Source of the DNA: Sinomonas atrocyanea
Lineage (GTDB): Bacteria > Actinomycetota > Actinomycetes > Actinomycetales > Micrococcaceae
Assembly (NCBI RefSeq): GCF_030812675.1
Contig: NZ_JAUSTE010000012.1
Coordinates: forward strand, 1-64,000
Direction of reading: 5' to 3'
Length of the DNA stretch: 64,000 bases
Positions within the stretch are counted from its first letter, which is position 1; every line of letters starts with the position of its first letter. The translations under genes and the position numbers were made by a program. This document shows, one piece after another, positions 18,046 to 26,587 of this stretch. The notes under the pieces were generated by a model. The model made no database searches. It had not been told where the DNA came from and was given only the letters and a program-made list of their open reading frames with translations.

Positions 18046-19676
18046 GACACCCTCCCCAGCTGCTCCCGCACCAGGGCGGCGAGGCGCTCAGACTCGGCGA
18101 ACTGCGCAAACAGCTCCGCCTTGAGGCGAGCGATCTTCTCCTCGATCGGTTCCCCATCATCCTCGACCTCGGCCGCGCCGACGTACCTACCAGGAGTCAG
18201 CGCATAGTCGGCAGCCTTGATCTCCGCCAAGGACGCCGAGTAGCAGAAGCCGGGGACGTCTTCGTATGGTTTCGACTCCGCTTCGCTCCGCTCAACCACC
18301 GTTTTGCCGCGCCACGCGTGGTACGCCCCCGCGATCTTCGCGATGTCCTCGTCGGAGAGCGCCCGCTCGGCGCGGTCCACCATGTGCCCCAGGTTCCGGG
18401 CGTCGATGAACAGCACTTGCCCGCGCCGGTCCACGGACCCTTGCGCCCCGGCCGACTTGTCCTTCGCAAAGAACCACACGCACACCGGGATGCCGGTGGA
18501 GCGGAACAGCTGCGTGGGCAGCGCGACCATGCAGGAGACCAGGTCCGCCTCGACGAGCTGCGCCCGGATGTCGCCCTCGCCGCCGGAGTTAGAGGACATC
18601 GACCCGTTCGCCATGACCACGCCCGCGGACCCGCCCGGGGCGAGCTTGGAGAGGATGTGCTGGATCCAGGCGTAGTTCGCGTTCCCGGCCGGCGGCACGC
18701 CGTACTTCCACCGCGGGTCGGACTCGTTGCGCGCCCAGTCCTTGATGTTGAACGGCGGGTTGGCCATGACGAAGTCGGCCATCATGTCCGGGTGCTGGTC
18801 GCGGGCGAACGTGTCGCCCCAGCGCGAGGCCAGGTTGCCGTTGAGCCCGTGGATCGCGAGGTTCATCTTCGCCATCCGCCACGTGCGCTCGTTGAGCTCC
18901 TGCCCATACACGGAGATCGCGGTGCGGTCGCGGTGGTGCGCCTCGAGGAACTTCTCCGCCTGCACGAACATGCCGCCCGAGCCGCAGCACGGGTCGTACA
19001 CGCGCCCGTGGTCAGGCTCGAGCACCTCGACGAGCACGCGCACCACGCCGGCGGGCGTGTAGAACTCGCCGCCCCGCTTGCCCTCCGCGCGGGCGAACTT
19101 CTCGAGGAAGTACTCGTACACCTCGCCCAGCAGGTCGCGGGCCTTCTTCGCCCCGGCGCCGGCGAACGAGAGGTTCCGCGCGTTGAAGAGGTCGATCAGC
19201 TCGCCCAGGCGCTTCTGGTCCACGTTGTCGCGGTTGTAGATGCGTGGGAGCGTGCCCTGCAGCGACTCGTTGGACGCCATGAGCTTGTCCATCGCCTCGT
19301 CCACGAGCTGCCCGACCGACTTGGCCGGCTCGCCGTCCTGCGCCGGCAGCCCCTTCGCGTGCTCGGCCAGGTACTCCCAGCGGGCGTGCCACGGCACCCA
19401 GAACACGCCGTTGCCCGTGTACTCGTCCACGTCATCGGTGAACTGGCCGAGCTGGTCCTCGCCGATCCCGTCCGCGAGCAGCTCCGCCTCGATCTGCGCC
19501 CGTCGCTCGGCGTACGCGTCCGAGACGTACTTGAGGAACACGAGCCCCAGGATCACGTCCTTGTACTGCGACGCGTCCATGGAGCCGCGCAGCTTGTCCG
19601 CGGCCTTCCACAGCGTGTCCTTGAGCTCCTTCATGGTCGACGGCGCGGCGTCCACCTTCGCTTTGCGCGGGGGCAT
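18042..19676 (-). CDS. hsdM: Type I restriction-modification methyltransferase subunit (N6-adenine)
   Basis: It methylates adenine in the target sequence using S-adenosylmethionine. The 544-aa protein has the N-terminal HsdM helical domain (MKELKDTLWKAADKLRG...) and a complete gamma-class catalytic core: motif I DPCCGSGGMF (228-237) and motif IV NPPF (306-309). The ATG at 19676 overlaps the stop of the preceding gene by one base (TGATG), so they are coupled. It differs from its upstream neighbour, which lacks the catalytic motif. Confidence 0.96.
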   Translation of the reverse strand: MPPRKAKVDAAPSTMKELKDTLWKAADKLRGSMDASQYKDVILGLVFLKYVSDAYAERRAQIEAELLADGIGEDQLGQFTDDVDEYTGNGVFWVPWHARWEYLAEHAKGLPAQDGEPAKSVGQLVDEAMDKLMASNESLQGTLPRIYNRDNVDQKRLGELIDLFNARNLSFAGAGAKKARDLLGEVYEYFLEKFARAEGKRGGEFYTPAGVVRVLVEVLEPDHGRVYDPCCGSGGMFVQAEKFLEAHHRDRTAISVYGQELNERTWRMAKMNLAIHGLNGNLASRWGDTFARDQHPDMMADFVMANPPFNIKDWARNESDPRWKYGVPPAGNANYAWIQHILSKLAPGGSAGVVMANGSMSSNSGGEGDIRAQLVEADLVSCMVALPTQLFRSTGIPVCVWFFAKDKSAGAQGSVDRRGQVLFIDARNLGHMVDRAERALSDEDIAKIAGAYHAWRGKTVVERSEAESKPYEDVPGFCYSASLAEIKAADYALTPGRYVGAAEVEDDGEPIEEKIARLKAELFAQFAESERLAALVREQLGRVS

Positions 19677-21682
19677 CAGCGTCCTTCCTCTCGTGCGGGT
19701 TCTGTTGGTTCTAGGGCGAGCGCGCCGGAAGCGACGGCATCCGCCAGTAGTCTGTTCAGCTCGGCGAGCCTTTCGAGGCGCACCCTCGCCGCGGCCTGTT
19801 CGCGCACGACGGCGCCCATCGCCTCCGCGAGCGGGCCCCGTTGGGCTTCGGGGAGCCGCCGGGCGCGCCACTGCTTCCAGTGGCGGTCGCCGGCCGGGCG
19901 GGCGTTGATATCGGCGGCGAGGAGCGCGGGGGAGAGGCCGCCGGGATCGGCCTGGCTGATCCGGAGGATCCGCGCGGGGTAGGGCACGGCTGAGGCCCCT
20001 TCCTCGTCCACGACGGCGGCCGGCCGCGGGCTCGTGCAGAAGACGACGTCGCCGGGCTCGGTCAGGCGCGCGCTCGGGTGGAGCGCCGTGAACTCGAGCA
20101 GGTCCACTGTGCGGCGGATCGCCGTCGGGTCCATCAGCTCGCGCACGCCCAGCAGCCGGGTGCCGTCTCCCGCGGAGGAGGCCTCGCCGCTGTCCATCCT
20201 GGTCCCCGGCAGGCAGGCGAGGTTCCCCGCAGCTATGAGGCGCTCGATGGACTCGGCCGGGAGGGGCGTGTGGGCGCCCGGAGACAGCGTGTGGCCCAGG
20301 AGTTCACGTGCGTCGGTGCCGAGCGCGTCGAGGAGCGCGTCGAGGTGCAGCTCGAGCTCCGCGGGGCGGCTGCTGGGCTTCGCGGGCTGGCCGGCGAGCT
20401 GAACCAGGGAGCCGCGGGTTGCGAGGAGGGTGCGCGTGTAGGTGATGCGCGCGAAGCGGTACGAGTGCGTCCAGATGGAGTCTTGGTCGAGGAGGGACGC
20501 GGCGATGTCCCCCACCAGGTCCTCGCGGACGGCCCGCGTGAGCTGGTGGCCGGTGAGGTCGGCGACCATGGTCCACCGGTCGGAGAGCTCCACGTCGGCG
20601 TGGGCAGGTCCTAGGATCCAGAGCGCCTGTGCCTCGCGCGGCCTCGATGGCAGCGCGCCCTCGGGCAGCCGGACGACGGCGCGGACACGCCCGCCGCGGA
20701 GGAGGTCGGCGCGGAGGGCCTCAGCCGCCTTGTCCGAGAGCGGGTCGGTCAGCGCCCGCGCGGGGGCGAGGACAACCGCGCGCTGGCGGTCGTCCATCTG
20801 CAGCGCGATGTTCTCGACGCGGCCCAGGGTCTGCTCCTGGCCACTCCCGACGAGGTGCGCCACCAGGACCGCGGCGCCGGTGACTGCAAAGTGCCCCTCG
20901 GAGTCGACCGCGAGCGCCTCCGGCTGCGTGCCGTGGACGAGCAGGCGGCGACGTGCCCCGCGGCAGGAGGGCCCGCCGTCGTCCGCGAGTAGGATGCGAG
21001 GCTCGGCGCCTTCGGGGAGCGCGCGCAGCACAGCGAGGGTGAGCTCGCTGCAACCCGGGACGGGGTCGGCGAGGGCTGCTTCTGGGATAAGGCCCCGCAG
21101 GAGTTCCGCGCCGGCGGACCCGATGAGGGCTATCGCCTCAGGGCTGGGAAGGGAGGTGCGCTCGAGGTGGGCCGCCGTGAGCTGTTCGAAGGCGGCCGCA
21201 GGGTTGTACGCGGCGTTGATGAGCCTGCGGGTGTAGCGGGCGGCCGTGGAGAGCTCGTCGCCCAGATCGTTCAGCTCGGTCCAGAGGCAGGAATCCTCTG
21301 GATCGGCGTCGTCGGCCTCGTCGAGGAGTCCGTCCGAGGAGAGCGTGTCGAGCGGGCTGTCGACGAGCCGCGCGAGTGCGAGGAGGGCTTCGAGTCCTGC
21401 GGCAATCCGGGGGCTGCCGTGGTCCAGGGCGCTGCGGATGCTGAAGGCATCGGCGTCGGCCAGGGCTTCCGGGTTGTTGCCGCGGCGCGTGGCCTCGAGC
21501 CATTCGCCGATCTCGCTTGCATCGAAGAGCTCCTGGTTGGCGCGGGTACCCCGGGCGGCGGGGAACGGGTGGTCCGTGCCGGCGGCGCGGGTGCGCCATA
21601 CCGAGACGACGGGGCGCTTCACCCGTGCGAGGCGGGCCACGTCGGGGAGGGTCAGCAGTGGCGCGTCGAGATGCTGCGACAT
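19676..21682 (-). CDS. HTH-fused, catalytically degenerate HsdM/HsdS-like protein
   Basis: This 668-aa protein heads the operon. Residues 11-62 form a MerR/excisionase-like helix-turn-helix (LPDVARLARVKRPVVSVWRTR ... FDASEIGEWLEA), as found on some Streptomyces N6-DNA methylases. The middle resembles an HsdM core but is degenerate: motif I is DPVPGCSEL (206-214) and no NPPY/F motif IV is present, although the following block (VVRLPEGALP) is kept. The last ~150 residues resemble half an HsdS (LTEPGDVVFCTSPR ... and a closing helix ELNRLLADAVASGAL). It probably cannot methylate; it may bind DNA and regulate or modify complex assembly (inference). The ATG at 21682 has GGAGGGGG upstream and lies 162 bases inside the longer frame. 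Confidence 0.8.
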   Translation of the reverse strand: MSQHLDAPLLTLPDVARLARVKRPVVSVWRTRAAGTDHPFPAARGTRANQELFDASEIGEWLEATRRGNNPEALADADAFSIRSALDHGSPRIAAGLEALLALARLVDSPLDTLSSDGLLDEADDADPEDSCLWTELNDLGDELSTAARYTRRLINAAYNPAAAFEQLTAAHLERTSLPSPEAIALIGSAGAELLRGLIPEAALADPVPGCSELTLAVLRALPEGAEPRILLADDGGPSCRGARRRLLVHGTQPEALAVDSEGHFAVTGAAVLVAHLVGSGQEQTLGRVENIALQMDDRQRAVVLAPARALTDPLSDKAAEALRADLLRGGRVRAVVRLPEGALPSRPREAQALWILGPAHADVELSDRWTMVADLTGHQLTRAVREDLVGDIAASLLDQDSIWTHSYRFARITYTRTLLATRGSLVQLAGQPAKPSSRPAELELHLDALLDALGTDARELLGHTLSPGAHTPLPAESIERLIAAGNLACLPGTRMDSGEASSAGDGTRLLGVRELMDPTAIRRTVDLLEFTALHPSARLTEPGDVVFCTSPRPAAVVDEEGASAVPYPARILRISQADPGGLSPALLAADINARPAGDRHWKQWRARRLPEAQRGPLAEAMGAVVREQAAARVRLERLAELNRLLADAVASGALALEPTEPAREEGR

Positions 21683-21857
21683 CGGGTCCCCCTCCCATGT
21701 GGTGCGCCGCGGGTGCGGTACTGAGACGAGCTTATGTGCTGGTCCGACAATTTCCGGACGCGGTGCGATAAGAGGGGTTATCAGGAGTTCTACGTCAATG
21801 CGGATCCCGGGTCTCCTAGCGTCTGGCTTAGCACCACAGCGCACCGAAGGAGCACCG

Positions 21858-22415
21858 ATGAGCCTCAGCCCAGACGACCACGCGGCCCTGCCGCAGCCCG
21901 GCGGTCAGACTGCCCCCACCGACGAGCATCCTGTGCCGCCGGCCGCCGGCAATGCCGCCCCATCCTACTCGTCCACGGCACAGGCCGAACGCGAGGACGC
22001 AGCGCCGCGTCGCCGGCTCCGTCCCTGGATGCTGCCCGCAGCCGGCGCGCTGGGATGCGTCGTCATCGGAGGGCTCCTTGGCTTCGGTCTCGCAAAGGTT
22101 GAGTGGCCCACGGGGTCGCCGTTCCCTGGCGCGCTCAAGGCGTGCGATGTCGCCGACAGCACCTACTTCCGCTTGGGCGACATAGATGCGTCGCTGACCA
22201 TCCAGTCCGAAGGCAAGGAGGAGGTCGGCGCGGACTACGCCAAGGTCGCCTGCGTCCTGCAGCAGCTCGAGGTGCCGGACTCGGTCGTGACCCGCATGGA
22301 CACGACCCGCGCTCTCGACGGCCGGCAATCGGCGCACTGGAAGGACCTCGAAGCGTCGTGGACCTACCACCCGGACAACGGCATGAACCTCCTGGTCGAG
22401 CTCGCCTCGCACTAG
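21858..22415 (+). CDS. Single-pass membrane protein of unknown function
   Basis: No family was recognised. The 185-aa protein has a polar, Pro-rich cytoplasmic N terminus (residues 1-55), one membrane helix (about 56-80, MLPAAGALGCVVIGGLLGFGLA) and an extracytoplasmic domain of about 100 residues with two cysteines (CDVADS and ACVLQQ). AAGGAG precedes the ATG. It is followed after 77 bases by a lipoprotein on the same strand. Both lie at the edge of the restriction operon. Confidence 0.75.
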   Translation: MSLSPDDHAALPQPGGQTAPTDEHPVPPAAGNAAPSYSSTAQAEREDAAPRRRLRPWMLPAAGALGCVVIGGLLGFGLAKVEWPTGSPFPGALKACDVADSTYFRLGDIDASLTIQSEGKEEVGADYAKVACVLQQLEVPDSVVTRMDTTRALDGRQSAHWKDLEASWTYHPDNGMNLLVELASH

Positions 22416-22492
22416 CCGCAGACTCCCGGCCCGGGTGCATTGGGGGCATCCGGGCCGGGTCCACCTTCCCCAACATCACTCAAGGAGAAGCC

Positions 22493-23107
22493 ATGAAGAA
22501 GACCATCGCCGCCACCGTGACCGGGCTCGCGCTCGCAGGTGTACTTTCGGCGTGCGGGACCACTGCTGCCGGCGCGCCGACTTCGACGCCGTCGGTGGCA
22601 CCGGCGGCCGCTGGAGGGAGCGCCCAGGCCGCGCCGACGTCGTCGTCCGCCGCAGACGGCGCGAAGAGCAGCCGCGGCAACCTCGTCAAGAAGGTCGGCG
22701 AGCCGGCGAGCGAAACGTACAACGGGGAGACGATCGCCACGTTCGTGGCGAAGTCCATCAAGGTGGTGCCGTCCTGCCCGGGCCAGTACGCTTCGGCGCC
22801 CAAGAACGGGCAGATCGTGGTGGCGACCTTCGACGTCGAAACCACTGCGGCGCTGTCGAAGACCATCTCGAAGGACTTCTCCCTCAACATGTTCGGGTGG
22901 AAGGCCATCGCGGGGAATGGGACCACCGTGAACGGGAACATCGTGCCGATCATGTGCCTCGACAGTGCTGAGGAGCTGCCCCACGCGATCGGGCCGGGGG
23001 AGAAGGCCACGGGCAAGATCGCATTCGACGTCCCTGCCGGAGCGGGAACGCTGGTCTACACCGAGCCCGGCGCGTCCGCAGGGTGGGAGTGGAGCTACGG
23101 CAAGTAG
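22493..23107 (+). CDS. Secreted lipoprotein, possibly DUF4352-like
   Basis: The 204-aa protein has a lipoprotein signal (MKKTIAATVTGLALAGVLSAC, lipobox LSAC with the lipidated Cys at residue 21), an Ala/Ser/Thr/Pro linker, and a single beta-sandwich domain (about residues 65-204) that resembles DUF4352-type immunoglobulin-like domains. AAGGAG lies before the ATG. The function is unknown; its neighbours do not define a pathway. Confidence 0.8.
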   Translation: MKKTIAATVTGLALAGVLSACGTTAAGAPTSTPSVAPAAAGGSAQAAPTSSSAADGAKSSRGNLVKKVGEPASETYNGETIATFVAKSIKVVPSCPGQYASAPKNGQIVVATFDVETTAALSKTISKDFSLNMFGWKAIAGNGTTVNGNIVPIMCLDSAEELPHAIGPGEKATGKIAFDVPAGAGTLVYTEPGASAGWEWSYGK

Positions 23108-23120
23108 CCGTCCGAAGGCC

Positions 23121-23160
23121 GGCGGCGTCGCTCACGTGGGGAATGAGCGGCGCCGCCTTT
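23121..23160 (+). terminator. Rho-independent terminator of the lipoprotein gene
   Basis: 14-bp arms (23121-23134 and 23144-23157, one mismatch) are followed by TTT. Confidence 0.8.
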
Positions 23161-23210
23161 CGGCGTGGCATTGGTCCTCCACAGGGCTGGGCGCGAGGAG
23201 GCCGGTTCGG

Positions 23211-23231
23211 TAGAATCGAAACTATATTCGA
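23211..23231 (+). promoter_or_regulatory. -10 box overlapping a LexA-like SOS box
   Basis: TAGAAT (23211-23216) fits the -10 pattern and runs into TCGAAACTATATTCGA (23216-23231). That resembles the actinobacterial LexA consensus TCGAAC-N4-GTTCGA with two inner mismatches. Some mycobacterial 13E12-family genes are SOS-induced, and the gene downstream belongs to that family. Confidence 0.5.
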
Positions 23232-23270
23232 ATAAACGGTGATGCCAGCAGCAGTTGGGAGGGCCGCAGG

Positions 23271-24599
23271 ATGCGGCCGACCTCTCGCGGCTCATCGCTG
23301 ACGTCCTCGTGGCCGTGGGGGAAGGCTGCCGCCTCGGCGAGCCAGGCCCGCTACAGCGTCCTGCTCGAGCAGCGCATCCGGGAGCCGCGTGCGGGTGGCG
23401 ATGAGGCGGCATCTTGCTCGATCGAGTGGGGAGATGCAGAGGGCGGCGTACGGCCCGGAGTCGTCGATCCGTCGACCGAGGCGCGGCAGGCAATCGCGTT
23501 GGCCCGCGGCGAGTCACCCTCGCGGGGCGGTCGGCTCCTCGGGCTCGCCAAAGCCCTCGTTCACGAGATGCCGCACACCCTCAACGCGCTCGCGGCCGGC
23601 CACATCAACGAATGGCGCGCCACACTGGTGGCCCGCGAGACCGCCTGCCTCGAGGCCGAGGACCGTGCCCGCGTCGACGAGGCGCTCGTACCCGCCTACG
23701 CGCGGGGTGGTGTCGGCGACCGCCAGCTCGCCGCCGAAGCGCGGGCCCACGCGAAGCGGCTCGATCCTGCGGCCGCAGTGAAGCGGGCACGACGGGCTGT
23801 CGCGCAGCGACGAGTCTGGCTCAAGGCCGCCCCGGATTCCATGGCGGTGCTGTCCTGCCTGCTTCCCGCTGCCCAGGCGGTGGCCGCCTACAAGGCCCTG
23901 TGCGCCGCCGCTGATTCTGCCCGGACCTCTTGCACTCAGGCGCCGGGCGGCGGCCCGCGCACCCCGCGGGATGGCGACGGCCGCACCAAGGACCAGGCCA
24001 TGGCGGACACGCTCGTCGAACGGCTCACCGGGCAGGGCAGCGCCGGGAACATCCGGATCGCTGTGAACCTCGTGATGTCAGACGCCGCCCTGATCGGCGG
24101 AACACCGGAACCCGCCGCGCTCGCGGGCTATGGAGTCCTGCCGGCCCAGATCGCCCGGGACCTCGTCCTCGCCTCCCCGGACGCGACGCTCCGTCGTGTC
24201 TACGCGTCACCCGCCACTGGATCGATGACGGCCCTGGAACCGAGGTCCCGGGCGTTCCCGGCCGGGCTCAAAGACTTCATTGCCCTGCGGGACCACACCT
24301 GCCGGAACCCCTGGTGCGATGCCCCGATCCGCCATCACGACCACGTCATCCCGGCGGCACGAGGCGGCCCCACCAGCGCCGTCAACGGACAGGGCCTGTG
24401 CGAACGCTGCAATCAGGCGAAGGAAGCACCCGGCTGGGGACACGCGACCACGCCGGCGATCCGGCACACCCTCACGGTCGCCACGCCGACCGGCCACCGG
24501 TACAGATCGACCGCGCCCCCGCTGCCCGGGACGCGGGAGCTGATCGGCCACAGGGTCGAGTTCCCCGGCGGCGAGTACGTCTTCCACACGGCTGCGTGA
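23271..24599 (+). CDS. 13E12/DUF222 HNH endonuclease-like protein, 5' end probably frameshifted
   Basis: The 442-aa product has the DUF222 helical region (ARQAIALARGESPSRGGRLLGLAKALVHEMPHTL ...) and a C-terminal HNH domain (CRNPWC, the HDHVIP strand and LCERCNQAK). Such proteins are common, variable nucleases of actinobacteria. The expected N-terminal segment DAADLSRLIADVLVAVGEG is present in the neighbouring frame (23270-23329) and switches to this frame near 23317-23330 (KAAASASQARYSV), which implies a small indel. The ATG at 23271 has GGGAGG upstream, so a shortened protein may still be made. It could be a pseudogene or a sequencing error. Confidence 0.7.
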   Translation: MRPTSRGSSLTSSWPWGKAAASASQARYSVLLEQRIREPRAGGDEAASCSIEWGDAEGGVRPGVVDPSTEARQAIALARGESPSRGGRLLGLAKALVHEMPHTLNALAAGHINEWRATLVARETACLEAEDRARVDEALVPAYARGGVGDRQLAAEARAHAKRLDPAAAVKRARRAVAQRRVWLKAAPDSMAVLSCLLPAAQAVAAYKALCAAADSARTSCTQAPGGGPRTPRDGDGRTKDQAMADTLVERLTGQGSAGNIRIAVNLVMSDAALIGGTPEPAALAGYGVLPAQIARDLVLASPDATLRRVYASPATGSMTALEPRSRAFPAGLKDFIALRDHTCRNPWCDAPIRHHDHVIPAARGGPTSAVNGQGLCERCNQAKEAPGWGHATTPAIRHTLTVATPTGHRYRSTAPPLPGTRELIGHRVEFPGGEYVFHTAA

Positions 24600-24658
24600 G
24601 CGTTTCGCGTGCCGGCGCCGCGGATGGCGGGCCGGGGACTGCCGACGGGCAACGCAAA

Positions 24659-24686
24659 GGAGCCCCGGTCAGAAGACCGGGGCTCC
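24659..24686 (-). terminator. Terminator of the first tRNA-Leu gene
   Basis: A perfect 12-bp stem (24659-24670, 24675-24686) has a 4-base loop and is followed, on the minus strand, by TTTG. It lies 5 bases past the tRNA 3' end. Confidence 0.85.
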
Positions 24687-24691
24687 GTCTG

Positions 24692-24775
24692 TGCGCGGAG
24701 GGGGACTTGAACCCCCACGCCCTATTCGGGCACTAGCACCTCAAGCTAGCGCGTCTGCCATTCCGCCACCCGCGC
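24692..24775 (-). tRNA. tRNA-Leu (anticodon GAG), copy 1
   Basis: An 84-nt class II tRNA with a 7-bp acceptor stem (one G-U), a D-arm, anticodon stem CTAGC/GCTAG with loop TTGAGGT (anticodon GAG), a variable arm GTGCCC...GGGCG and T-arm GTTCAAGTC. CCA is not encoded. A TATATA promoter word lies upstream on the minus strand (about 24828-24833). Confidence 0.95.
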
Positions 24776-24919
24776 GGGCAGCCTCCGAAGACCTCGGAAA
24801 CCACGGTTTCCGTCCTCGGCAGCGGTATATAACCATACACCATTCCAGTCCCCGCTGCGCACGCGGGGCCGAGCGGACAGGCCAGCGAGAGGGCGGCCAG
24901 ACCGCCCGGACAGACGCAA

Positions 24920-24947
24920 GGAGCCCCGGTCAGAAGACCGGGGCTCC
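24920..24947 (-). terminator. Terminator of the second tRNA-Leu gene
   Basis: Identical in stem and loop to the terminator of copy 1 (arms 24920-24931 and 24936-24947). Confidence 0.85.
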
Positions 24948-24952
24948 ATCTG

Positions 24953-25036
24953 TGCGCGGAGGGGGACTTGAACCCCCACGCCCTATTCGGGCACTAGCAC
25001 CTCAAGCTAGCGCGTCTGCCATTCCGCCACCCGCGC
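24953..25036 (-). tRNA. tRNA-Leu (anticodon GAG), copy 2
   Basis: Base-for-base identical to copy 1 across all 84 nt. It has its own upstream -10 word TAGAGT on the minus strand (plus-strand ACTCTA, about 25095-25100) and its own terminator, so both copies can be expressed. Confidence 0.95.
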
Positions 25037-25168
25037 AGGCGGCAACCTCGGAAGCGAAGCGATCACTCGTTTCCCTCCCGGGCGGCGAGAAAGACTCTAC
25101 ACGATCCGCGTCCCAAGCCGAAATCGGCGCCCGCGGCGCCAGCGCACAGGGCCGCACGGGCGCGGGGC

Positions 25169-25174
25169 TAGGCT
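25169..25174 (+). promoter_or_regulatory. -10 box of the M20 peptidase gene
   Basis: TAGGCT lies 29 bases before the ATG, leaving a short leader that carries the GAGGAGGA ribosome site. Confidence 0.5.
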
Positions 25175-25203
25175 GGGGGCACCGGAGACGCCGAGGAGGA
25201 CCC

Positions 25204-26526
25204 ATGACCGACCATGCCGCCCAGGGCCAGGCCACCGCCGAGGACGAGGTGGTGGGGATCTGCCAGGACCTCATCCGCATCGACACCTCCAACTTCGGAG
25301 ACGGCTCGGGGCCGGGGGAGCGGGCCGCGGCGGAGTACACCGCCGGCCTCCTCGCCGAGGTCGGGCTCGAGCCGGAGCTGTTCGAGTCCGCGCCCGGGCG
25401 GGCGAGCGTGGTGGTGCGCCTCGAGGGCACGGATCCGAGCGCCGGAGCCCTCGTGGTCCACGGCCACCTCGACGTGGTCCCCGCCCAGAAGGAGGACTGG
25501 AGCGTCGACCCCTTCGCGGCCGAGCTCAAGGACGGTCTCATCTGGGGCCGCGGCGCTGTGGACATGAAGGACATGGACGCCATGATCCTGTCGGTGGTCC
25601 GCGAGATGCAGCGCACCGGCACCCGGCCGCGCAGGGACCTCGTCATCGCCATGTTCGCCGACGAGGAGGCCGGCGGTGCCTACGGCGCGAGCTGGGCGGT
25701 CGACAATAGGCCCGAGCTGTTCGACGGCGCCACCGAGGCCATCAGCGAGGTGGGCGGCTTCTCGGCCCAGATCGGCGGCAAGCGGGCCTACCTCCTCCAG
25801 ACCGCCGAGAAGGGCCTCGGCTGGCTGAGCCTCAAGGCCCAGGGCCGCGCCGGCCACGGATCGCAGGTCAACGACGACAACGCCGTGACGCGCCTGGCGC
25901 GGGCCGTGTCCCGCATCGGCGACTACACCTGGCCCATCGAGTTGACCGACACCACGCGGCGGTTCCTCGACGGCGTCACCGAGCTCACCGGGGTCGAGTT
26001 CGATCCCGAGAACCCCGAGATCCTCCTCAAGGAGCTCGGCACGGTGGCCCGGTTCGTCGGTGCCACTCTCCAGAACACCTCCAACCCGACCGTCCTCAAG
26101 GCCGGCTACAAGGACAACGTCATCCCCGGCACCGCCGAGGCCCGCGTCGACACCCGCACGCTCCCCGGCCAAGACGAACTCGTCCTGGCCAAGCTCAAGG
26201 AACTCGCAGGCGACGGCGTCGACTTCAGCTACATCCACCACGACGTCTCCCTCGAGACCCCGTTCGAGGGGCCCCTCGTCGACGCGATGGTCGGCGCCCT
26301 CGCCGCCGAGGACCCGGACGCGGTGGTGCTGCCGTACACGCTCTCCGGCGGAACCGACAACAAGTCCCTGAGCAGGCTCGGCATCACCGGCTACGGCTTC
26401 GCCCCGCTCCGGCTCCCGGCCGAGCTGGACTTCCCCGCCATGTTCCACGGTGTGGACGAGCGGGTCCCCGCGGACTCGCTGCAGTTCGGCGCGCGCGTGC
26501 TGCGCCGCCTGCTGACCACGTACTGA
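25204..26526 (+). CDS. M20-family zinc dipeptidase/deacylase
   Basis: The 440-aa protein has the M20 di-zinc ligands in order: H88 and D90 in GHLDVVP, D120 in GRGAVDMKD, E154/E155 in FADEEAGG, and a late histidine in MFHGVDERV. The dimerisation domain is inserted around residues 205-330. It is most like the M20 peptidases that cleave dipeptides or remove acyl groups; the substrate is not readable. A strong GAGGAGGA precedes the ATG. The next gene follows after 61 bases on the same strand. Confidence 0.9.
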   Translation: MTDHAAQGQATAEDEVVGICQDLIRIDTSNFGDGSGPGERAAAEYTAGLLAEVGLEPELFESAPGRASVVVRLEGTDPSAGALVVHGHLDVVPAQKEDWSVDPFAAELKDGLIWGRGAVDMKDMDAMILSVVREMQRTGTRPRRDLVIAMFADEEAGGAYGASWAVDNRPELFDGATEAISEVGGFSAQIGGKRAYLLQTAEKGLGWLSLKAQGRAGHGSQVNDDNAVTRLARAVSRIGDYTWPIELTDTTRRFLDGVTELTGVEFDPENPEILLKELGTVARFVGATLQNTSNPTVLKAGYKDNVIPGTAEARVDTRTLPGQDELVLAKLKELAGDGVDFSYIHHDVSLETPFEGPLVDAMVGALAAEDPDAVVLPYTLSGGTDNKSLSRLGITGYGFAPLRLPAELDFPAMFHGVDERVPADSLQFGARVLRRLLTTY

Positions 26527-26587
26527 CCGGGCCGAAGACCCCGCAACGGCCTGCCAGAGACCCCACAACGAGAGGAGGGGGAGCAGC

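Larger units (their letters stand above)
24659..25036. repeat. Tandem direct repeat carrying tRNA-Leu plus terminator
   Basis: Two copies of a ~117-bp unit (24659-24775 and 24920-25036; offset 261) differ at one base, 24687 G versus 24948 A. The 144 bases between copies are unrelated to the flank of the second copy. The likely origin is a local gene duplication. Confidence 0.85.

Noticed and set aside
22493-24599. Lipoprotein and DUF222 genes as part of the defence operon
   Set aside because: They are on the opposite strand, have their own promoters and terminator, and no sequence link to the RM genes was seen.
24659-25036. Repeated units as a CRISPR or att-site pair
   Set aside because: Two copies only, each holding a complete tRNA and terminator; no integrase gene and no cargo between them.
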